From: Chrysomallon squamiferum
Lineage: Eukaryota; Mollusca; Gastropoda; Neomphalida; Peltospiridae
DNA length: 64,000 nt
NCBI GenBank assembly: GCA_012295275.1
Contig: CM022679.1
Coordinates: 16,119,842-16,183,841 of the forward strand
Direction of reading: 5' to 3'
Positions 59,636 to 64,000 of the stretch are shown here, piece by piece (the stretch's first letter is position 1; every line of letters begins with the position of its first letter). The position numbers and the translations under genes were made by a program. The notes beneath the pieces are model-generated. The model was not told the origin of the DNA. It saw only the letters and a list, made by a program, of their open reading frames with translations, and searched no databases.

Positions 59636-60779
59636 GTAGATATACAGACACTAATAACAGTAGTAGTAACCATAGTAATAGTAGTAGTAACTGCAGCAGC
59701 AGCAGTAGTGGTAGTAGTAGTAGTATGTGGTACAAATGTAATATTTAGGTTACAGTTCTAGCTATTTCATGACAGAAATGTAATACTCACATAAATTTTT
59801 CAGTTCCTCTCATAGAATATCTAATCTGTCCATTAACACCACTGTCAGCATCTGTAGCCTAGCAATAAAATGTAAAAAACAGTTTTAAAGTTATTAAGTG
59901 TAACACTTTGGACATAACTTTGTACATAATAATGTGGTCAGCAATTATGAGTTATAGAAACATTTACATACTTTGTTATATATACTCCATTTTGATACCA
60001 GTCTCCATAGCTTGTGACATTGAAAGGATATGGTTATCTAGTGTTGGTAATCGCAGAAAATGTTCAGCAAATTAGACTAACTTCTTCAATCTGGAGTTAA
60101 GCAGTTTTTTTAACTATTTGTATCTAATGTATTTATTTATTTATTTATTTATTTAGTTTTATTCTACTTATTAATCTACTTAAGTATTTATTTTATTTTT
60201 GTTATTATTATTAATATATCCATCATCACTGATGTTAAAATTGTTGCTGTTGTTGTTATGGTTTACTTATTTATTTCATTATTAGTGTTAGTTGAAGCCT
60301 TACTTTTATCATCACATCATCATCATCATCATAATCATTATTCTTGTTGCTTTTATTATTATCATTATTATTATTGTTGTTGTTATATTATTATCAGTCT
60401 TACAGTTATTGTCATGATGGTTGTTATATTATTATCAGTCTTACAGTTATTGTCATGATGGTTGTTACATTATTATCAGTCTTACAGTTATTGTCATGAT
60501 GGTTGTTCCAACTGTTGTGTTTTCTAGCATAGCGTAGCTGTAGGCTGGGTGGGAAAACACTGGGGAGTTGTCGTTCAAGTCAATCAGGTTGACAGTCACT
60601 GTTGTTGTGCCTGTCCGTGGAGCAACACCCCCTGGAGCCTGCGATTCCCTTGCAATCAACTGAAAATATGTTAAAAATTATATATATGTAAATAATGTGT
60701 TAAAAACAGAAATATATATATATTTCTGTTTTTAACACATTATTTACATATATATAATTATATATACATACACACATAT

Positions 60780-60810
<31 letters not shown>

Positions 60811-60811
60811 C

Positions 60812-60863
<52 letters not shown>

Positions 60864-61004
60864 TTTATATATATATATATATATATAGATATATATATAT
60901 ATATGTGAATGAATATATATATATATATGATGAGAGATATATATATATATATACACACACATGTATGTATGTATGTATTATGTATGTATATGTGTCATTA
61001 TCTA

Positions 61005-61039
<35 letters not shown>

Positions 61040-61108
61040 CACACACACACAAATTCAAATATATGATATATACACAAAATATATATATAAATATTGTGTT
61101 AAAAACAG

Positions 61109-61161
<53 letters not shown>

Positions 61162-64000
61162 ATGTATATGTATCTTTATCTATGTCCACACACACACACA
61201 CACACTCACACAGACACACACACACACGCAACTTCAAATATATGAGTATATAATCAAAATATACAAGAATATATATATGCACACAAGTATATGGGTATGT
61301 ACCACAAATACATTAATGGAAAAACTATATACATATAAACAGATTCATGTTTTCATATACATATTTACAAATTATTTATTTTATGTACTTGATCTGCTAT
61401 CAAAAAAGTTAATGTTATTTTTCATAGTAAATGCAAAATATATTATAAAATGTTCCAGATATAATAAATAATATAGAATCATGTAAAGCTGAATAAGTGC
61501 AATGCACAAGCAGTGACTATATATTAATGACATAATAGGCTATTGAATATTCAGAAAATAACTCTAGATGTTCTTACAGTTCTTCTGGGGTTTTTTTTAA
61601 ATTATTAAATTTCTTTGAACTGTAATAACCAAATGTCATGTTACTTACAATTAGGATTCTTAATACTTAATTATGAAAAGATATAAAATATTCACAAACT
61701 GTCTGACAAAAAAAAATTAATTAAAAGACCTTTCAGGTCTTAAAAACAGACAATACAGCACATACCACCATCTTTGAAGTACAAATGAAACGCATCTATA
61801 TTTCTTGAGCCAGATCAAATTAAACTGCATCAATTATTCAGTGTTTGAAATATAAACACATGCACTGTCCTGTTACTATAAAAACAACATCTTACCACAA
61901 GTTTTTGCTTTCTGAAGATGGGTGTGTCGTAATCGAGGTAAGAAGTATTGTATATAATAAGCTGTACTGCTGTGTTACCCAAGATTTCTCTGTCAGGAGA
62001 CACTCGGAATGCTGGGAAGGTCTGCTGCTGGATTGCCAGTGTGTATTTTGCATTTGAAGCCTGAAATAGATAACAGTTACTTAGACAGAGAGGCAGACAT
62101 ATGTTGACAAGATAGATTGATGAGATAGACCAATGAGATAGACTGTTGAGATAGACCAATGAGATAGATTGATGAGATAGGTTGATGAGATAGACTGATG
62201 AGATAGACCAATGAGATAGACTGTTGAGATAGACCGATGAGAGAGACTGATGAGATAGACTGATGAGAGAGACTCATGAGATAGATTGATGAGAAAGACT
62301 CATGAGATAGATTGATGAGATAGACCAATGAGATAGACCGATGAGATAGACCAATGAGATAGACCAATGAGGTAGACCAATGAGGTAGACCAATGAGATA
62401 GATTGATGAGATTGATGAGATAGACTGATGAGATAGATTGATGAGATTGATGAGATAGACCGATGCGATAGATTGATGAGATAGACTGATGAGATAGACC
62501 CATGAGATAGATTGATGAGGTGGATTGATGAGATAGACCGATGAGGTAGACCGATGAGGTAGATTGATGATAGATTGATGAGATAGACTAATGATGTAGA
62601 TTGATGGGATAGATTGATGAGATAGATTGATGAAGTAGACCGAAGATAGATTGATGAGATAGACTGATGAGGTAGACCGATGAGGTAGACCGATGAGGTA
62701 GATTGATGAGATAGATTGATGAGGTAGACCAATGAAGTATACCAATGAGATAGATTCATGAGATAGATTGATGATGTAGATTGATGGGATAGATTGATGA
62801 GATAGACTGATGAGGTAGTCTGATGAGATAGACTGATGAGATAGATTGATGAGGTAGTCTGATGAGATAGATTGATGAGATAGACATATGAGATAGACCA
62901 ATGAGATAGATTGATGAGATAGACAGATGAGATAGACTGATGAGATAGAGTGATGAGATAGATTGATGAGATCAATTGATGAGATAGACTGATGAGATAA
63001 ATTGATGAGATCAATTGATGAGATAGATTGATGAGATAGAGTGATGTTGGACAGATCAGTGGGTGGATAGATCACTGAATGGATAGATTAACTGATGGAC
63101 AGTTAGACTGGATGGATGGATGAATGGATAGATAGGTTTGATAGATAGATGGGTGGATCAATTAACTGACAATTAGAAAGATGAAACAGTGGTGGGGCAA
63201 ATGAATGAACAGAAAATAGATCTACATATAAGGAAACATGGATAATCATTTATTTCAATGAAAACTGAAAATGAATGATATATTATTGTTGAAGATTTTG
63301 TTGAAAAGCTTACATCATCTGCATCAGACACTTGTATGTTGAGATCTGGGACCTGTGTGTTGCCTTTGTTTTGAAGAGTGTCTCTTTCGGTGAGATTGAC
63401 AGTGTATGAAGGACTGGAAAATGTTGGAATGTTGTCGTTCTTGTCCAGAATGTCAACTGTAACCACCGAGGTCTGAGTGTCCTGAGTTTCAGAACCATCA
63501 GCATTTAACTCCACAGCCTGGAATAACACAGTGTGCTTGAATTAAACGTTTCAAATTCAAACATACACACACACAGAGACCCACAGAGAATCACACACAT
63601 GCACTCATACACATACATACACACATACAATATACACACACATATACATACATACATATACACCTATTTACTCACAAACATACATACACACATATATACA
63701 TATAAACATACATAAATACAAAGATACACACATATACCTACCTACCTACAAATGACCAAAAATATAATAAACATGTTGCTATAACTTTTATTTCTCTTTT
63801 ATAAATAATAATTATTATCAATATATTATTATTTCTCATTCTTTACACTCATTATCAGTGTTATATAATTTATTATAATAGTCATTAAATATATATATTA
63901 TTATTTCTCATAGTTACAAGTTACAGTTAATATCAATAAGTTAAAGTTGTAAGTATAAGCACAGTTGTCTTACCTGAATAGTAAACTCATATCTGCCATT
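42106..64000 (-). CDS. Long CDH23-like cadherin, 3' part of gene (5' end outside window)
   Basis: Exons in transcript order: >64000-63974, 63517-63314, 62060-61896, 60659-60486, 59858-59791, 59524-59281, 58673-58528, 57989-57911, 57564-57492, 56883-56705, 56183-56057, 55559-55411, 54793-54658, 54199-53969, 53408-53248, 52998-52846, 52281-52150, 51290-51125, 50618-50392, 48884-48702, 48137-48021, 47637-47505, 46552-46289, 45788-45490, 44820-44729, 44161-44075, 43649-43523, 43068-42935, 42701-42670 (cassette), 42196-42177 (or to 42106). The frame is kept throughout, giving 1442 visible residues with the cassette. There are eleven complete cadherin repeats plus a partial first one, a membrane-adjacent region (about 1285-1378), a membrane helix (about 1398-1424) and a short tail. 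Residues here are numbered from the window edge. The chain of repeats plus the membrane-adjacent region suggests a CDH23/PCDH15/Cad87A relative. Exact orthology is not determinable here. Confidence 0.9.
42670..42701 (-). CDS. 32-nt cassette exon in the long cadherin tail
   Basis: Flanked by acceptor TTTTCAG and a strong donor T|GTAAGT. When included it reads [11 protein letters not shown] and puts the last exon in a frame that stops after six more residues (YLIPQE). Its length is not a multiple of three, so inclusion or skipping decides the C-terminus. If its donor is not used, the open frame ends at TAA within the donor itself. Confidence 0.65.
42935..43068 (-). CDS. Long cadherin exon 28: transmembrane segment
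   Basis: 44 codons plus 2 nt. A Cys and a basic cluster (ACTPKKKS) precede [10 protein letters not shown] and then an uninterrupted hydrophobic helix of about 27 residues ([19 protein letters not shown] onward) ending LYH. The donor is ACAA|GTAAG. The two extra bases (AA) start a codon whose identity depends on which exon follows. Confidence 0.92.
43262..43470 (-). mobile_element. Diverged SINE copy in long-cadherin intron 27
   Basis: The + strand contains GAGAGAGAAGAATC, GCAAGAGATCTTTTTTACAT, GCACTTTCCCATACACAGC and GATTTGATCCTGTGAAC. It ends about 50 nt from the exon donor at 43523. The same order of blocks as in the 36.8-kb copy supports a common origin. Confidence 0.55.
43523..44820 (-). 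CDS. Long cadherin exons 25-27: membrane-adjacent region
   Basis: Exons 44820-44729, 44161-44075 and 43649-43523. The sequence runs [19 protein letters not shown], then [19 protein letters not shown], then [20 protein letters not shown]. The order of a hydrophobic strand, a helix, a TDVCF strand and a final acidic/hydrophobic segment resembles the membrane-adjacent domain I associate with CDH23/PCDH15 and invertebrate Cad87A-like proteins. This family match is from memory of the pattern. A structure prediction would show a ferredoxin-like fold if it is right. Confidence 0.8.
44225..44405 (-). mobile_element. Diverged SINE copy in long-cadherin intron 25
   Basis: The + strand contains GAGAGAGAAAACTGATGTCA, TTTTTCATATACACCTTCCT and GGGGACAGATCACATC, in the same order as the other copies. 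Boundaries are approximate. Confidence 0.45.
44990..45047 (+). repeat. (CT)n microsatellite in long-cadherin intron 24
   Basis: A CT run followed by a C8 tract, between exons 45490 and 44820. Confidence 0.95.
45490..48884 (-). CDS. Long cadherin exons 20-24
   Basis: Exons 48884-48702, 48137-48021, 47637-47505, 46552-46289 and 45788-45490. Markers are [64 protein letters not shown] and [12 protein letters not shown]. Exon 23 has a long Gly/Arg insertion with RRKR followed by Gln, a furin-type motif. The repeat spanning exons 21-23 is therefore longer than usual (about 131 residues). Exon 24 (299 nt) holds most of the last repeat. Confidence 0.9.
46735..46870 (-). mobile_element. Diverged SINE copy in long-cadherin intron 22
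   Basis: The + strand contains CAGCAAGGAGTGTTACATGC, ACCTGCCCACACACAGG, AACAGGAACGGGAAATA and CAGATCAAGG. It matches the body of the family but has lost a clear B box. Confidence 0.45.
46938..47430 (+). repeat. Imperfect AAT/AAC/AGT trinucleotide array in long-cadherin intron 22
   Basis: About 490 nt of trinucleotides with T/C/G substitutions, ending 75 nt before the donor of exon 47505. It creates long low-complexity frames on both strands, none of which is a gene. Confidence 0.92.
49080..50376 (+). repeat. 24-26-bp minisatellite, about 50 copies, in long-cadherin intron 19
   Basis: The 26-nt unit joins ATGCCATACAAACATC to ATGCCATGTT. A 24-nt variant has AAACAATG in place of AAACATCATG. 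The array ends about 16 nt from the donor of exon 50618-50392. The right-hand end carries more variants (GTGCC, GTGTC). The long plus-strand frames through it are repeat artefacts. Confidence 0.95.
50392..52998 (-). CDS. Long cadherin exons 16-19
   Basis: Exons 52998-52846, 52281-52150, 51290-51125 and 50618-50392. Markers are [85 protein letters not shown] and AEDRGYPP. The repeat ending in exon 19 lacks DxNDN and instead has a longer Gly/Asp/Trp segment ([15 protein letters not shown]) before YVRENDPP. The donor of exon 17 (52150) is the first of six tandem donors. Confidence 0.9.
50822..50950 (+). repeat. Short tandem repeat (~28 bp) in long-cadherin intron 18
   Basis: The unit GCAGATAACACAATGGAGATA followed by TAAGCT recurs about three times at 50854-50938. 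Left of it an A-tract (50672-50699) and AAT/AAC runs lie close to the acceptor of exon 50618. Confidence 0.75.
51360..51870 (+). repeat. CA/TACA-rich low-complexity tract in long-cadherin intron 17
   Basis: A mixture of ACAC, ATAC and TATA units, including (CA)n at 51533-51556. It explains the apparent frames on both strands. Confidence 0.85.
51897..52175 (-). repeat. Six-copy duplication of an exon end and its splice donor
   Basis: The sequence CTGGAACTGTTGTAACATG (+ strand) recurs with its donor, so the minus strand has GTTCCA followed by GTAAGT or GTGAGT six times. Corresponding exon ends would be 52150 (annotated), 52101, 52056, 52002, 51957 and 51904. Spacings alternate 49, 45, 54, 45 and 53 nt. 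Confidence 0.88.
52485..52737. mobile_element. MITE-like hairpin in long-cadherin intron 16
   Basis: Arms of about 90 nt (52485-52575 and 52648-52737) are near-perfect reverse complements. Both run CGTTAACAATAAAAT, TTTGGCAAATTGACAAAC, then CATTTGTT repeats. The loop is about 70 nt. No ORF is present. This suits a non-autonomous fold-back element. Confidence 0.72.
53248..56883 (-). CDS. Long cadherin exons 10-15
   Basis: Exons 56883-56705, 56183-56057, 55559-55411, 54793-54658, 54199-53969 and 53408-53248. Markers are [62 protein letters not shown] and [10 protein letters not shown]. The repeat boundary within exon 14 has no NDN motif ([12 protein letters not shown]) and then two close cysteines (CAC), so that repeat is atypical. 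Donor GTCAGT (exon 12) and GTTTGT (exon 14) are weak but give continuous cadherin sequence. Confidence 0.88.
56985..57300 (+). repeat. TATG/TG-rich tract in long-cadherin intron 9
   Basis: GTATGTAT-type repeats with a TG run at 57261-57288, lying between exons 57564 and 56883. No coding evidence. Confidence 0.88.
57492..59524 (-). CDS. Long cadherin exons 6-9
   Basis: Exons 59524-59281, 58673-58528, 57989-57911 and 57564-57492. Markers are [55 protein letters not shown] and NENNHSPKF. The donor of exon 6 is either AAG|GTTCGA (59281, chosen because it yields IQVKASDPEGG) or CAA|GTGAAG (59287), and both are phase 0. Exons 8 and 9 are small (79 and 73 nt). Confidence 0.87.
59791..62060 (-). CDS. 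Long cadherin exons 3-5
   Basis: Exons 62060-61896 ([12 protein letters not shown] through RKQKLV), 60659-60486 (LIARESQAP through [11 protein letters not shown] to TTIMTIT) and 59858-59791 ([16 protein letters not shown] through EKF). They form the first complete visible repeat (about residues 43-167) and the start of the next, with a canonical NDN linker and DADSG. The donor of 60486 lies inside a three-copy 41-bp duplication. Confidence 0.9.
60394..60515 (-). repeat. Three-copy 41-bp duplication across an exon-donor boundary
   Basis: TCAGTCTTACAGTTATTGTC followed by ATGATGGTTGTT (+ strand) occurs three times, spaced exactly 41 nt. The rightmost copy is the real exon end at 60486. The other two would end exons at 60445 and 60404, each with GTAAG. 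Confidence 0.88.
60681..60758. repeat. Palindrome of about 37-bp arms in long-cadherin intron 3
   Basis: GTAAATAATGTGTTAAAAAC is followed by its exact reverse complement around an (AT)n centre at about 60720. A third copy of TGTGTTAAAAACAGAAA lies at 61098-61114. Confidence 0.85.
60755..61215 (+). repeat. Long TA/CA microsatellite cluster in long-cadherin intron 3
   Basis: TA runs at 60795-60925 and 61012-61036, another at 61111-61150, and CA-rich blocks at 61185-61230. Frames here are artefacts. 61260-61890 is AT-rich without recognised features. Confidence 0.9.
62105..63050 (+). repeat. 13-bp minisatellite (GATAGATTGATGA) in long-cadherin intron 2
   Basis: About 70 copies of GATAGAYYRATGA with variants (GGTAGACCGATGA, GAGAGACTGATGA). 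It starts about 45 nt from the acceptor of exon 62060-61896, so it occupies the polypyrimidine/branch-point neighbourhood. On the minus strand it reads as Ser/His/Tyr-rich frames that lack any cadherin character. Confidence 0.95.
63314..64000 (-). CDS. Long cadherin exons 1-2 of the visible part (partial)
   Basis: The edge exon (>64000-63974) shows NGRYEFTIQ and donor CAG|GTAAGA, so it is cut by the window. Exon 63517-63314 encodes 68 residues, [10 protein letters not shown] through VSDADD, with the linker motif [12 protein letters not shown]. The 456-nt intron between them is CA/TA-rich. Confidence 0.88.
63555..63760 (+). repeat. CACA/TACA-rich tract in long-cadherin intron 1
   Basis: ACACAC and ACATACAT units directly follow the acceptor of exon 63517. 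63760-63970 is AT-rich with ATT runs. Confidence 0.88.

Noticed and set aside
62077-63075. 332-residue minus-strand open frame rich in Ser/His/Tyr
   Set aside because: It is a 13-bp minisatellite read through. It lies inside a cadherin intron whose flanking exons join in frame without it.

Overview
The window is AT-rich metazoan DNA crowded with microsatellites. It carries three protein-coding genes, all on the minus strand, and I see no credible plus-strand gene. GT-AG introns, cadherins with a signal peptide and a transmembrane segment, and many old copies of a tRNA-derived SINE that I associate from memory with molluscs point to a mollusc. I cannot name the class from sequence alone.

Layout on the + axis. 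1-2.3 kb: intergenic, with a 34-bp minisatellite and a dispersed repeat tail. 2.3-10.4 kb: a two-coding-exon Ras-family GTPase (228 aa, RASD/Di-Ras-like, CSLN prenylation box), with a candidate 5' untranslated exon near 10.2 kb. 10.4-24.3 kb: intergenic, mostly microsatellites, one SINE and one large inverted repeat around a decayed ORF. 24.4-37.9 kb: a complete 12-exon short cadherin (551 aa: signal peptide, four extracellular cadherin repeats, one membrane segment, 57-residue tail). 38-40.6 kb: intergenic. About 40.8 kb to the window edge: the 3' part of a second, much longer cadherin. Thirty exons encode at least 1442 residues: eleven complete cadherin repeats and part of a twelfth, a membrane-adjacent region like that of CDH23/PCDH15/Cad87A relatives, a membrane segment and a very short tail. 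Its 5' end lies beyond position 64000.

I joined the exons by hand from splice sites. Reading frame is kept across every junction, and both cadherin coding sums are multiples of three (1656 nt complete; 4329 nt visible, including stops). The two cadherins lie head-to-tail, with about 4.2 kb between the coding end of the long gene and the start codon of the short one. Neither tail shows a recognisable catenin-binding region, so neither looks like a classical adhesion cadherin.

The most unusual observations concern how tandem repeats interact with splicing in the long cadherin. One exon's 3' end and its splice donor are repeated six times, and the farthest donor would add 82 residues in frame. 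A second exon-donor boundary is present in three copies. Two minisatellites lie next to splice sites, and a 32-nt cassette exon before the last exon would switch the cytoplasmic tail between two sequences.
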